From: Vibrio crassostreae 9ZC13
GTDB lineage: Bacteria; Pseudomonadota; Gammaproteobacteria; Enterobacterales; Vibrionaceae
Assembly: GCF_000272045.2 (NCBI RefSeq)
Contig: NZ_AJYZ02000019.1
Location: 1,424,446-1,488,445, forward strand
Reading direction: 5' to 3'
Length of the DNA: 64,000 nt
Part shown: piece by piece, positions 35,558-45,164 of the stretch
How the letters are laid out: every line of letters starts with the position of its first letter
Position numbering within the stretch: the first letter of the stretch is position 1
The notes under the pieces: model-generated
Databases searched by the model: none
Told to the model about the DNA's origin: nothing
The model's input: only the letters and a program-made list of their open reading frames with translations
Position numbers and translations under genes: made by a program

Positions 35558-37996
35558 CTAAACAATTTGCTGCTCATGTTCTTTGTTTGATTCCGTCTCT
35601 TTCGACAAGAAACTCGCTACGATCTCTCTCAGTTTGCCTTGGTTAACCGGTTTAGGTAAAAACTCATCCATGCCTACATCGAAGCACAAATGCTTGTCTC
35701 GCTGCACGACGTTGGCCGTCAGCGCAATGATTGGAATATGCTTTGCAGCCCCTTCTTCGAGCGCTCGGATCTGCTTGGTCGCTTCGAAGCCATCGAGAAC
35801 CGGCATCTGACAATCCATAAAAATCATCTCGTATTCGTTGGCTTTGAATTTCTCGACACCAATTTCACCGTTGTCGGCAATATCAACCTCAAAGCCAAGC
35901 TTCTTGAGCATCATCTTGGCGACTTGTTGGTTTACTCGCGAGTCTTCAACAACTAAAACTGTACCACTAAATTCTCCGGCAACTGCGACAGGTTTTGACT
36001 CTGCTTGAATTGGAGCTTGTTTATCGGCTGGTGTGGCGTTTACAGAGACAATGGGAGCATCTTTAACAACCGCTGCAGGTTTACTTAACGGCACAGGTTC
36101 ATTATCTTTAAACGCAACCTCTCCTCTGTTCGGATAGGTAAAGACTGAAGTATCAGCCGCTCTCGCGAGTACCTCACTGATGGTCCATTTAAGCTGATTA
36201 TCTTGGTAAGGACGCGCAATGTAGGCAACAAAACCGACTTGTTTAGCACGAGCTTCATCTTGCTTTCTAGGGTCAGCAGAGATCATCACTAACTTGGGAC
36301 ACTCGCTACCAAAGCGTTCAACTAAGCTTCTCGCCAGTTGAAAGCCATCAACGGACGGCATTGCTTTGTCTATCAGAACGAGATCATAAGGTGATGACTT
36401 AGCCACAGACTCTGAAACCAACTCTAACGCTTGGTTTGCCGTTTCACAGCACTCAGACTTAACGCCAAAGGATTGAAGCTGTGTAGACGTTATACGCATG
36501 TTCAGCTGGCTATCATCCACAAGCAGAACCGAAACCTTATTGAAATCGATATTGCTTTCATCGGCTTCTAAACACGGGTCAAAGTCAGCCGTAAAATAGA
36601 AGGTACTGCCTTTACCTTCAACACTGGTGAGTTCAAGCTTGCTGCCCATCAATGTCACTATCTTCTCGCATATTGTTAGACCAAGCCCTGTGCCTCCATA
36701 AATACGTGTAGTACTGCCGTCGGCTTGTTGAAACTTATCGAACACCGATTTCTGTTTGTCTTCTGCAATACCGATACCGCTGTCGACAACCTCGAACCTC
36801 ACTCTGAGTTTTTGCTCAGGCTCAACCACCTCTTCCAAACGAAGCGAGAGCGTGACGTGGCCATGCTCGGTAAATTTAATCGCGTTGCCTACTAAGTTAT
36901 TTAGGACTTGTCTTAGTTGAGTACCGTCGCCAATCACCATGGTTGGGATCTTAGGGTCGATCGCTAATTGGAATCGAAGCCCTTTCTGTTCGGCTTTCAC
37001 TCGAAAGGTTGATTCAACGTCGGCCGCAATGCCCATCATTTTCATCGGCTCTTGCTGAAGCTCTAGTCGCCCCGCTTCGATCTTCGAGTAATCGAGAATG
37101 TCGTTGATTAAGTCGAGCAACGTAAGCGAAGAGGTGTTGAGCATGTTGATGTACTCTTTTTGCTCTTTCGGCATATCCATTTCAGAGAGCAAAGACGACA
37201 ACCCGATAATCCCATTCATTGGTGTACGGATTTCGTGACTCATATTGGCAAGGAATTCACTTTTATTACGGTTGGCCACCTCAGCAACATCTTTAGCTTT
37301 TTCCAGCTCTTGATATTGTTGACGAATACGTTCTACCGATCGGTTATAGCTACTCTCTAGAGTCGATATCTCATCTTTGTAAGTAGAGTGAGTTGGCGTT
37401 ATAAAGCGCGGTTTGTTGTCTTCGACCTGTTGTTGGTTGATTTGGGAAGACATAGTCATCAAACGTTTTACGACAAGACGATAGACGATGGTTAAACATA
37501 CGAGAGACAACAAGAAGATTTTAACGGCTTCGAAGGCGAGCAACAATAACACTCGTTCTTCAAAGTCATCTAGGATCATGCTCAAGTCTGATTGCACCGT
37601 GAGCGTCGCCAACGGGAAGTCTGTGCCGCCCATCTGGTGCACCATTTCCCAAGACTGAGAATAAGATTGGCCTTCGGTCTTTTGACCTAACTCTAGAATT
37701 TTTTCATCGGGACTTTCGATAAGAAGGTAACTGACCGAAGGGAGGCGAGAGATGCCTTCGGCTTGCACAAACAATTGCTCTCGATCTTCAACCCACAAAC
37801 TTGCCGTTAAACCAGAAAGGTAGCCAGCCTTGACCTGCTCGATCTGAGAGCTGATAAAAGAAACTCGACTTTGGTACTCTACATACAACCCGAGACCTGT
37901 CACTATAACTGTGAATAAGGTACTGATCGCTATTATCATCCCGATCAACTGTCGGGAGAGTCCAACGTAGCGTTTTCCTTTTGTCACCATACACAA
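35558..37996 (-). CDS. Hybrid sensor histidine kinase with two receiver domains
   Basis: 812 residues. Two membrane helices (about 12-35 and 145-170) enclose a periplasmic sensor of about 110 residues. A short linker and coiled coil ([20 protein letters not shown]) lead to HisKA with [20 protein letters not shown] (His near 255), then HATPase_c ([37 protein letters not shown]). Receiver 1 starts near 487 ([12 protein letters not shown]; phospho-Asp in LVLIDKAMP), receiver 2 near 680 ([11 protein letters not shown]; Asp in [13 protein letters not shown]). No Hpt domain, so phosphate must pass to a separate protein. Divergent from a periplasmic binding protein that could be its sensory partner. 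Confidence 0.93.
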   Translation of the reverse strand: MCMVTKGKRYVGLSRQLIGMIIAISTLFTVIVTGLGLYVEYQSRVSFISSQIEQVKAGYLSGLTASLWVEDREQLFVQAEGISRLPSVSYLLIESPDEKILELGQKTEGQSYSQSWEMVHQMGGTDFPLATLTVQSDLSMILDDFEERVLLLLAFEAVKIFLLSLVCLTIVYRLVVKRLMTMSSQINQQQVEDNKPRFITPTHSTYKDEISTLESSYNRSVERIRQQYQELEKAKDVAEVANRNKSEFLANMSHEIRTPMNGIIGLSSLLSEMDMPKEQKEYINMLNTSSLTLLDLINDILDYSKIEAGRLELQQEPMKMMGIAADVESTFRVKAEQKGLRFQLAIDPKIPTMVIGDGTQLRQVLNNLVGNAIKFTEHGHVTLSLRLEEVVEPEQKLRVRFEVVDSGIGIAEDKQKSVFDKFQQADGSTTRIYGGTGLGLTICEKIVTLMGSKLELTSVEGKGSTFYFTADFDPCLEADESNIDFNKVSVLLVDDSQLNMRITSTQLQSFGVKSECCETANQALELVSESVAKSSPYDLVLIDKAMPSVDGFQLARSLVERFGSECPKLVMISADPRKQDEARAKQVGFVAYIARPYQDNQLKWTISEVLARAADTSVFTYPNRGEVAFKDNEPVPLSKPAAVVKDAPIVSVNATPADKQAPIQAESKPVAVAGEFSGTVLVVEDSRVNQQVAKMMLKKLGFEVDIADNGEIGVEKFKANEYEMIFMDCQMPVLDGFEATKQIRALEEGAAKHIPIIALTANVVQRDKHLCFDVGMDEFLPKPVNQGKLREIVASFLSKETESNKEHEQQIV

Positions 37997-38078
37997 ATTA
38001 CCATTATTGTTATCCTAGCAAACTACAATTACTCAACTAGTATAATAGTAGTCATTCATCAAATAACTAGGGAAGGTT

Positions 38079-38837
38079 ATGAAAAAAAATCTTATCGTTG
38101 CATCCATAGTCAGTTTGTTTTCAAGCAGTTATGCTTCTGCAAACGAACCTCTTCACTACTACATTATTGCGAGCCAAGCGCAACCTTTTCAAATCGAAAC
38201 TGAGGGGTCATCTCACAGAGGAATTGTTTCAGATATTGTGGAAGCCGTGTTTGATGACAGCCAATATGAGATCAACTACCACACCTACCCTTTTAATCGA
38301 ATGATCGACAAGCTCGATGCGAGAGAGAATCCAAACTGGGTTACCTATGGCAGCCCTAGTTGGGGGAATATTCAATCTTCGAACCTATCTGAAGACCCGA
38401 TTTACAATGTAAAACACGTATTACTCAGCAGCGGTAAAAAGCCATTTGAGTTCAATACAATCGATGATCTCGATGGGAAAGCCGTCGTATTGCTGAAAGG
38501 ATTTGAGTATCCGAACTTGGAACCTTATATCCAACAGGGCAAGCTCAACGAGATTCGAGTAAAAGATTACACTGCTGCGTTTCGTGTCCTGAACCGAGCA
38601 CCTGGCGACACCGTGTTTGTGGAAATGGAATCACGAATCAAATACAACCTAAACGAACAAAAACTGAGTATTGATGATTACCAGATGCAAGAGTTTGGTT
38701 CTGTCATCAATAACTACCCTATCCATTTGGCGTTTGACCCTGAGATGGATCCTAAACTGCAAAGCTTCATCAACCAACGCCTAGACCAAATGAAAGACGA
38801 TGGACAGCTTGACGACATCGTACAGAGTTACTTATAG
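38079..38837 (+). CDS. Periplasmic solute-binding-like protein, possible sensor partner
   Basis: 252 residues with signal peptide ending SYASA before NEPLHY. SBP_bac_3-like fold: HRGIVSDIVEAVFDDSQYEI, TYPFNRMIDKLDARENPN, FNTIDDLDGKAVVLLKGFEY, ending MKDDGQLDDIVQSYL. No transporter genes lie nearby, and the gene is divergent from a hybrid kinase with a periplasmic domain (82-base gap). Binding proteins of this type often serve as ligand-sensing partners of such kinases; that is an inference here. Confidence 0.8.
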   Translation: MKKNLIVASIVSLFSSSYASANEPLHYYIIASQAQPFQIETEGSSHRGIVSDIVEAVFDDSQYEINYHTYPFNRMIDKLDARENPNWVTYGSPSWGNIQSSNLSEDPIYNVKHVLLSSGKKPFEFNTIDDLDGKAVVLLKGFEYPNLEPYIQQGKLNEIRVKDYTAAFRVLNRAPGDTVFVEMESRIKYNLNEQKLSIDDYQMQEFGSVINNYPIHLAFDPEMDPKLQSFINQRLDQMKDDGQLDDIVQSYL

Positions 38838-38918
38838 CACCAGCGTAACTTAGAACTTAGCAACGGATAGCTTAGTCACGTACGTTAACTCTCGTTGATG
38901 CCTGACTCTCTAAAACCG

Positions 38919-38961
38919 AAAAGGCCGCCCTGCTTCATACTAGATAGCAGGGCGGCCTTTT
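38919..38961. terminator. Strong terminator after the binding-protein gene
   Basis: A perfect 16-bp inverted repeat: AAAAGGCCGCCCTGCT (38919-38934) and its complement at 38946-38961, with an 11-base loop. Bidirectional; it also protects against the leftward NADAR transcript. Confidence 0.92.
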
Positions 38962-39011
38962 AAATGCGTCTAAGGGGTAATCATAAGCATGCCGCTATCT
39001 GAATCGACGAA

Positions 39012-39497
39012 TCAGTGCGAAGCAATTAAATGCAGTTGCTGAGTGCGAAGCTGGTGACGCACTGCCATCAGAATCTTACCCAAATGGTTCTCGCCGGTTC
39101 CATCGCCGCCATCGCCCCAGAAGTGGTCTTTGTGCGAATGTTCTTTGATCACCGAATCTCCGGTCTTGGTAAGAAACAGCGCAAACTGTGGATTCTGTCT
39201 GAACTTCTCCGTCACAATAAACTGCATCACTTCAACACGAATGTCATACCAATCTTCGCGAACTTGGTCTTCGTAGTCACGACTTAAAGAGAACGCTTCA
39301 GCAGGTGTACTGGCTTCCAAAATGGTATTACGTAGCGCTTCGGAGGCAAACTTCATCGCTTGATAATAATGTTCGCTGGTTGCCCAAACTTGATCACCTA
39401 CCTTGATAGGACAAGCGGCAAAATTTGACAGGTATCCGTTCGGATCTTCGGGTTCGTAAAACAGCACTTCTTTAGCTTGAGCCACAGAATTAGACAT
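39012..39497 (-). CDS. NADAR-domain protein (YbiA-like)
   Basis: 161 residues from MSNSVAQAKEVLFYEPEDPN; a strong AAGGAGAAGG site selects this start over one 25 codons upstream. The NADAR domain fills it: GYLSNFAACPIKVGDQVWAT, SEHYYQAMKFASEALRNTIL, the DWYDIRVEVMQFIV helix and a late HFWGDGGDGTGENHLGKILM. YbiA relatives are N-glycosidases acting on phosphorylated riboflavin intermediates; others remove ADP-ribose from DNA or guanine. Stands alone, with no toxin partner. Confidence 0.93.
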   Translation of the reverse strand: MSNSVAQAKEVLFYEPEDPNGYLSNFAACPIKVGDQVWATSEHYYQAMKFASEALRNTILEASTPAEAFSLSRDYEDQVREDWYDIRVEVMQFIVTEKFRQNPQFALFLTKTGDSVIKEHSHKDHFWGDGGDGTGENHLGKILMAVRHQLRTQQLHLIASH

Positions 39498-39719
39498 AGC
39501 CTTCTCCTTACCAACGACATCGCATATTTTTGCTTTAACTTTAAAATTAGTGGCGTTGAATATGACTGTCAAACAACTTAGCTCAAGAGTATGCCATGTG
39601 CGTGTTTTTCATCTGAAAAGCGTAATATCAAAAGGGTTAGGCTAAACAGAACAGTGAGCCAAAGAATCAAGGAGTTGATTAAATCTGGATAGGAAACATG
39701 AAAAAACAATTATCAATCA

Positions 39720-39741
39720 AAGGGTGGCGTTGTGCCACCCT
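39720..39741 (-). terminator. Terminator of the small leftward gene
   Basis: AGGGTGGC (39721-39728) and GCCACCCT (39734-39741), perfect 8-bp stem, five-base loop, weak T-run leftwards. Located 21 bases past the stop of 39762-39956. Confidence 0.7.
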
Positions 39742-39761
39742 TCTAAATGCAATGGGGATTA

Positions 39762-39956
39762 TTAGTGAATAAGACCTAGCTCCCTCGCTTCTTCCAGACT
39801 CAAACCGCTTTCTCTAATTTCTCTTAGAGTCTCGATACGACGACGAGCTTCAGCAGACTTCATTTTCTTTTCTGGTTTGAAAGATACTTCTTCTTCAGCA
39901 TCCCACTTGTTTGCAATATTTGTCATTTCATCATGGTTGATAGAATTAATGGACAT
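39762..39956 (-). CDS. Small charged protein, unknown (PA3496-like?)
   Basis: 64 residues starting MSINSINHDEMTNIANKWDA; a strong GGAGGAAAAC site precedes this ATG, while the open frame above it lacks one. The C-terminal half is a helical, charged segment: KKMKSAEARRRIETLREIRE, ending SLEEARELGLIH. No signal peptide or membrane part. The RRRIE..RE pattern recalls the PA3496 group of small proteins, but that is from memory and uncertain. A tidy terminator follows, so it looks like a real single gene. Confidence 0.65.
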   Translation of the reverse strand: MSINSINHDEMTNIANKWDAEEEVSFKPEKKMKSAEARRRIETLREIRESGLSLEEARELGLIH

Positions 39957-40141
39957 GTTTTCCTCCGAAAAGCACCATGTAATGGACAGGTAATCTGTAG
40001 CAAATGCTTTTTCGCTTGTTAAGAAATTCTGTACTGAAGTGTGATGATTCCGACGCTTCACAAAGCTAATTAATAAATGCCTCATTTAAACTTTGCCAAA
40101 GCCATTTTCTGCAATTATATTTAAAAAATTCCCCATAAGAA

Positions 40142-41029
40142 ATGTGGTTTGATCCAACTCTCATTTTCCCCTCTTTCAATGCAATCAAATCCGTTAGCTT
40201 TCACATAGGCTAAGGCGAGATTTTCGGCTTAGCCGGAGAATCAGGCTGCGGGAAAAGCACCTGCGCACGATTGATGACCAAGGTTTACCCTGCGACAGAG
40301 GGAGAGATACTGTTCAAAGGCAGAGACATCTCTACGCTGAAAAGCCGTAAAGATGTCTTGGATTATCGCAGCCGTGTGCAAATGGTGTTTCAAGACCCCT
40401 TTGGTTCACTTAATCCCACTCACACCATTGAGCACCATTTAACGCGCCCACTTAAGATCCATAAACAGGTAGCCACTAAACAGGCTCTCACAGAACGCCT
40501 CAAAGAGTTATTAACGCTGGTGGAGTTACCCATCGAAACGCTCGCCAAATACCCGCACGAGCTCAGTGGAGGCCAAAGACAGAGGGTTAACCTAGCGAGA
40601 GCACTGGCCGTTGGCGCTGAGGTTATTCTTGCTGACGAACCCACCTCGATGTTGGACGTTTCGATTCGACTTGGCGTGTTGAACCTGATGCAAAAAATGA
40701 AGCAAGAGTTGGGGATTGGCTTTTTGTACATAACCCACGATCTTGCCACAGCACATTACATCGCAGAAGAGACAGCGGTTATGTACAAAGGACAGATCGT
40801 CGAATGGGGATCAACCCAGTCGATCTTAACCAATCCACGACACCCGTACACTAAGTTGTTGATCTCTGCCGTACCAGATCCCGATCTGCCATTTGGCGAA
40901 CTCGTCAAAAATGAGCCAAACTATTCAATAGACGCTGATCGTATTCGAGAGCAGAGCAGTGAAATACAGCATGAAATCAAACAAGTTTCTGATAATCACT
41001 TTTTAAAACAGTGGGATAACGTTGCATGA
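40142..41029 (+). pseudogene. Decayed oligopeptide/oligosaccharide-type ABC ATPase (OppF/DppF-like)
   Basis: The body reads as a normal ATPase: GEIFGLAGESGCGKST (Walker A), VFQDPFGSLNPTHTIEHHL, LSGGQRQRVNLARALAV (signature), VILADEPTSMLDVS (Walker B), FLYITHDLATAHYIAEE, and the C-terminal RHPYTKLLISAVPDPD typical of OppD/F. Upstream, the sequence NAIKSVSFHIG runs into an in-frame TAA (40211-40213) just before GEIFGLAG, and nothing earlier matches the family. The first usable start after it (TTG 40271 or ATG 40274) lies beyond Walker A, so any product could not bind ATP. It lacks its permease and binding-protein partners. Likely the stub of a deleted import operon. Confidence 0.75.
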
Positions 41030-41544
41030 ATGAACTAGACACTTGGTTAGAGCGGATCGGAGATTGGTACAAAGACCGAAAGCATGATCAAGTGGACCGG
41101 TTAGAACCTTTGATCTTAACGCCTCCAGATGCGCTCTGGGGGCCATTGATCACAGATGAGCAGAGCAAAGGTATCGCATGTTGGCTAGACGGATGCCTGA
41201 GAATCTTTACTTTCTATCGCCACCTCGCGGATTCATCGAATCCGGAGTTGGCTTCGCAGGAGGCCAGCAGCTCAAGCCATCAAGATAAAGCCTACCAATA
41301 CCTAATGTTTGCCTACAGTAAGCTGCAAGCGGTGTCATGTGACCCAAAATCAGAAGCAGGATTGCAAGAGTGGTGTACACAGCGGCTACAACACTTGTGT
41401 GTATTGGCTTTGGAGTTTACGAACCAACAGCAAGAACCACGTTGGAAAGCAGAGTCTGAAAAATTGATCGAGTCGCATGTACGCTTTATGGCAACCCATC
41501 CCCGAAACGATGATCAAGGCATTATTCAACGCCATCTCCACTGA
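41026..41544 (+). CDS. Hypothetical protein following the decayed ABC ATPase
   Basis: 172 residues, beginning MNELDTWLERIGDWYKDRKH; its ATG overlaps the ATPase stop by four bases (ATGA), so it was once translationally coupled to it. Mostly helical, rich in Gln, Trp and Leu (DKAYQYLMFAYSKLQAVSCD; WCTQRLQHLCVLALEF), no signal peptide, no membrane helix, no motif I recognise. Likely the last gene of the same former importer operon. Whether it is still expressed is unclear because its upstream genes are broken. Confidence 0.6.
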   Translation: MNELDTWLERIGDWYKDRKHDQVDRLEPLILTPPDALWGPLITDEQSKGIACWLDGCLRIFTFYRHLADSSNPELASQEASSSSHQDKAYQYLMFAYSKLQAVSCDPKSEAGLQEWCTQRLQHLCVLALEFTNQQQEPRWKAESEKLIESHVRFMATHPRNDDQGIIQRHLH

Positions 41545-41681
41545 TCAAGCTCTTCTCGATCAAACATCAAATCAGAATCTCATCAGAGTTAGATCCGTAG
41601 AAAGCATGATCTGGCCTTGATCATGCTTCGGCATTTAACTCTGTAAGCTATTGAATTTTAATGATTGACTGAATTTTAGGC

Positions 41682-41710
41682 AAAAAAAAGCGAGTCCCTT
41701 AGGAACTCGC
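41682..41710 (-). terminator. Terminator of rctB
   Basis: GCGAGTCCCT (41690-41699) and AGGAACTCGC (41701-41710), 9 of 10 paired, followed leftward by eight T. About 215 bases past the rctB stop; the stretch 41711-41924 in between holds nothing else I recognise. Confidence 0.8.
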
Positions 41711-41924
41711 AAAAATCTATTCAGTATGATGTAACAAAATATGAGCCAATCTATTAATCATAAGAAAGGACAAAGGTTGTCTATTCGGGATAAATAATAA
41801 TCAACTAGATGCGTTACTTTGTCATCACTTTGTCAGCGTTAGGTGCGATTTTAATCAGCACCTAATGTGTTCAAAACTATCCATTCAGCCACGGTAAAAC
41901 AGGCTTATTGCGATAGGATAATCA

Positions 41925-43904
41925 CTAGTGCCCAATCGCCATTTCATCGAGCGCAAGGAACACGTTTTCATCTAAATGGCCTTCATGAACTTGTTTACAC
42001 ACTTTACGACGCACCGCTAAGCCAGAGATCAAACGTTCAATGGACAGATGTCGATTGCTGGTGCTGTCACGGTCGTTGTAAAGCTCAATTAAGCGACTCA
42101 GTGTTTCGTATGGGATAACGTCCTCCCCTACTCTCAACCAATCAAGCTTCTCAATGAGCTCTGAGCACTCTTCTTTGATTGAGGCATGTGAGTGCCCTGT
42201 CATAGCAGATAAAGCCGTTATGCTGCGTTCTAGAGCCTCTGCAGAGGTATATTTAGAGAGAGTAATCATGATCTCATCAGCGTTGATCTCAACAGAGTGT
42301 TTACGCTGCTTAACTCGACGTCCCAATTTGCCTCTTGGCGACGGTGCTTTACGCTGAATTGGCTCAAACTCACCGTCGATAATCTCAGACAGCTCTTCCA
42401 GCTTCTGCTTAGACACCATCTCGTTACGAAGTGGGTTCGGCAGCGTTGGTGCCATATTACGCTTACCTGCGTTAGTGGTACGCGCTCTTGAGTAACGTAA
42501 TACTTCTTCCACATTACATTTGATATCTACCTGATAATCGGTCGTTTTCCCTTTTTCGATCAACGCGGTGATCGTCAAGTGATAACCCCAAAGATTAACC
42601 AGGAAGGTATCTTCTTGATCCCCGGCTTCACCCAATTTTCTGAGCTCGCGGATCAGATCCATCGAGAAACGACGCCAATCGATGTTACGCGCCAATTTCT
42701 GGTTGAGCTCACTGAGCAACATGCTATCTGAATGGCGACGTGCCATGCGGCTTCTAAAGTACGAATACACTTGGAAAACCAAGGTATGTTGCTTCAGGAT
42801 TTCTGGCGGAAATAGGAAGAAATAGTCACGCGTCAGCAGCTCTTCGTAGAACGAAGGTTCCCAAACCAGGATGTATAGGTTCGGTTTAATGCGAATTTCG
42901 CCGTCAGAGCCTTCTGTAGGCGCTTCTTCCGATGCGGTAATGGTTCTAGCTAAGAATCGGAAACGATCACTCTTAAAGCCTTCTGGCATGTTCTCACTAA
43001 GCCAACGACCTGTAAGCTCGTGCAGTTGGAAATCCGTGAATTCGATACGATCAATACTGTCGCGGATAGAATCACGTGCAGGGCCGCTGTCTTTCTTGCC
43101 ACGTAAAGACAAAATATCAGTGATGTAGAGTGGTGTTTTGTTTGGCGTGTGTTTCGCGTCTAGATGGTAATCATCTTGGTGATGATCATGATATTGAACG
43201 GTGAGAGTGAATAACGCGAATAGCGTCATCAGATCGTCAACGGTCATGATATTTTTAGAAGATCTTGTCTCGATCACAGCTCGAGTACCAGAGATCGAAA
43301 CCATGGATTTCTGGTAGCTCTTACGAGTTCTAGGTGGCGCTAACGCTTGATCAATAATCCCCGCCCAATTGGTTGGCGAAACAATGAATTGATCCGCTTC
43401 ATCTTTCATCGTTGGTGGGGTATTCAACCCATGTTCATTCAGTAAGCGCTTGTTTACTTTGGTTTGAGCTAGGGCTTTAGAGCGCTTTTGCTTTTCATTT
43501 TGCTTCACGCTTTCTGTCACTAAGCTGGTGGCACCCAGCACCGATATCAATTGGTTTGGGTTCACAAAGCGATGCAACATGGTTTTACCAGCAAGGCCTT
43601 CTTCAAAGCGAACGGGGATTTGTTTGAACAATCCGATATTAACTGCAGCTCTCAGCCTTTGCTGTAAGGCTGCGCGAGTGACTTGACCATCGGTTGATTC
43701 AATAATCTCAGTGGTGGAAACGTACCCGTCTTTACTGCTAAACCCACGAAGTGAAATTAGGTTAAGAAGCTCAACTATGCTTTTGGTGACACCTTTGAAG
43801 TGTTGATATTGTTCTATCCATTCAACGGCTGTTTCAGATACCTCAAATAAATGACCATCTTTGTGGCTTCGTGCCTTAATTAACAATTTCTCTTCTGGTT
43901 TCAT
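41925..43904 (-). CDS. rctB: Chromosome 2 replication initiator RctB
   Basis: 659 residues, the length of V. cholerae RctB (658). Begins MKPEEKLLIKARSHKDGHLF and contains the conserved WAGIIDQALAPPRTRKSYQK, NLYILVWEPSFYEELLTRDY and DWRRFSMDLIRELRKLGEAG stretches known from RctB. It has several winged-helix domains; it binds the origin's iterons, unwinds the AT-rich region and autorepresses. It is a family restricted to Vibrionaceae second chromosomes and unlike DnaA. Divergent from the origin, immediately left of it, as in other vibrios. Confidence 0.98.
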   Translation of the reverse strand: MKPEEKLLIKARSHKDGHLFEVSETAVEWIEQYQHFKGVTKSIVELLNLISLRGFSSKDGYVSTTEIIESTDGQVTRAALQQRLRAAVNIGLFKQIPVRFEEGLAGKTMLHRFVNPNQLISVLGATSLVTESVKQNEKQKRSKALAQTKVNKRLLNEHGLNTPPTMKDEADQFIVSPTNWAGIIDQALAPPRTRKSYQKSMVSISGTRAVIETRSSKNIMTVDDLMTLFALFTLTVQYHDHHQDDYHLDAKHTPNKTPLYITDILSLRGKKDSGPARDSIRDSIDRIEFTDFQLHELTGRWLSENMPEGFKSDRFRFLARTITASEEAPTEGSDGEIRIKPNLYILVWEPSFYEELLTRDYFFLFPPEILKQHTLVFQVYSYFRSRMARRHSDSMLLSELNQKLARNIDWRRFSMDLIRELRKLGEAGDQEDTFLVNLWGYHLTITALIEKGKTTDYQVDIKCNVEEVLRYSRARTTNAGKRNMAPTLPNPLRNEMVSKQKLEELSEIIDGEFEPIQRKAPSPRGKLGRRVKQRKHSVEINADEIMITLSKYTSAEALERSITALSAMTGHSHASIKEECSELIEKLDWLRVGEDVIPYETLSRLIELYNDRDSTSNRHLSIERLISGLAVRRKVCKQVHEGHLDENVFLALDEMAIGH

Positions 43905-44260
43905 TTTTGATCCGTATCACACTAACCGTAATTTCACTATAGTTCCTGAATGATAAAGAAAGAATGATCATAAATAAAGATAATTTATTGGCTTTTAAAT
44001 AACTGATCTTTTTGATTAATATGATCTTAAATGATTAAGTGATCTAATGATCTGGACGTAACTTTGCTTATAAGTAGCTGAATTTAAAGCATTAAAATAA
44101 ACCGCCTTGGAAAGCATGATCATAAAGGTTCCGAAACTATGATCATTAAACTTAAGAAAGCATGATCACAGAACATCAGAACGATGATCATTAAGTCATT
44201 GTAAGCATGATCATTATTGGTTCGAAAGCATGATCATTATACTTATACAGCTTATCCACA
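43905..44260. other. Chromosome 2 replication origin (oriCII) core
   Basis: AT-rich region (43921-44100) with single ATGATC(A/T) motifs at 43964, 44021 and 44047, then six ATGATCA iterons at 44116, 44139, 44162, 44184, 44207 and 44230. Their starts are 23, 23, 22, 23 and 23 bases apart, two helical turns, all on one face. Each holds a GATC Dam site; RctB binding needs Dam methylation (known). A perfect DnaA box TTATCCACA (44252-44260) closes the array. This is the layout of the V. cholerae ori2 core. Confidence 0.93.
44252..44260 (+). other. DnaA box in oriCII
   Basis: TTATCCACA, an exact match to the strong DnaA box. It lies 16 bases after the sixth iteron. V. cholerae ori2 has one essential DnaA box at the equivalent place. 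Confidence 0.85.
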
Positions 44261-44760
44261 GATCGGAATTCAACATCGGTTTCTAAGTCGCTTTTGACTT
44301 GTCTAAGTGGACACTTGTGGTGGCCAATCTATCGGAACAATGATCAAGAGAGCATACTTTTTTATCGTTCCTACCCTATTGAGTGCAAAATTTAGTCTGT
44401 ATCCGCTGGAAATGGATTGCTTTGATGTATTTAGAGCGGGTGGGTCTTAACTAGGAAGCATGATCATGAAATTGTCATGTTTGTGTATTCTTGGTCTGTG
44501 TCGATTGAATTTTCAATCATTGAGCCCTTATAGGCGTTGAATCCCCATTCCAAAAGCATTTGTCCGTAACTTAGTTCATAAATTACATGCTTCCGGAACT
44601 ATGTTTACTTGATCATTTTTCCGGAGGTTGATCATTTTCAATGTGCAGTTGCTCGGATCAATATTGCTCAGTTTACGCCTTGATCATGCTTCATAATTTG
44701 GCGTTATCAATTATCTTACACTGGATGTGCTCCATGATCATTCTTCCGGTTAGGTTCCAA
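44261..44760. promoter_or_regulatory. Negative-control (incompatibility) region of the origin
   Basis: Between the core and parA2 lie extra ATGATCA motifs in forward orientation (44340, 44460) and inverted (44610, 44629, 44681, 44734). The last is the symmetrical ATGATCAT. Several neighbour a TTCCGG motif. In V. cholerae this side carries the 39-mers and rctA RNA that restrain RctB; position and motif clustering suggest the same, though I cannot align the 39-mers by eye. The remaining bases up to 45164 are AT-rich with a parS2 site at 44931. Confidence 0.7.
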
Positions 44761-44930
44761 TCCTCTGTTGTTTTTTGACACCCCATCTTCTCTTCTGTTT
44801 TGAATTTTTTGGTCATTGAGTGTTTTTTAATTTTTATTGGATTGAAAATCTATAAATTCGAATGCAAATCACACCAACCGTAATCTACGGTTGTATTTCA
44901 ATCGTTCCGAAGGTTTTTCGTTGAAATTCC

Positions 44931-44945
44931 ATTTACATTGTAAAT
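44931..44945. other. parS2 centromere site
   Basis: ATTTACATTGTAAAT, exact match to NTTTACANTGTAAAN, the ParB2 site of Vibrio chromosome 2. It lies about 220 bases upstream of parA2. Confidence 0.92.
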
Positions 44946-45164
44946 AAGTGATGCTGTAACATTTAAAATGTAGACTAGAAATAGCATGGTTATACATGAT
45001 AGAAATAGTCATTTTTGTGTTTGTCTAAGGCGATGTTTCATCAAATTGTAAAAACGCGGTCTATTTTATGTGATTTTACTCATAAATGTATGTTCATGTT
45101 TTTGTTGTGTTTGTTGTTAATCGCTGTACAATTTGTACTTAGTTAATCATTACGGAAACTGGCA

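Noticed and set aside
43905..45164. CRISPR-like or satellite repeats in the origin
   Set aside because: The repeated unit is only ATGATCA at helical spacing next to rctB, which is the known iteron array of chromosome 2 origins.
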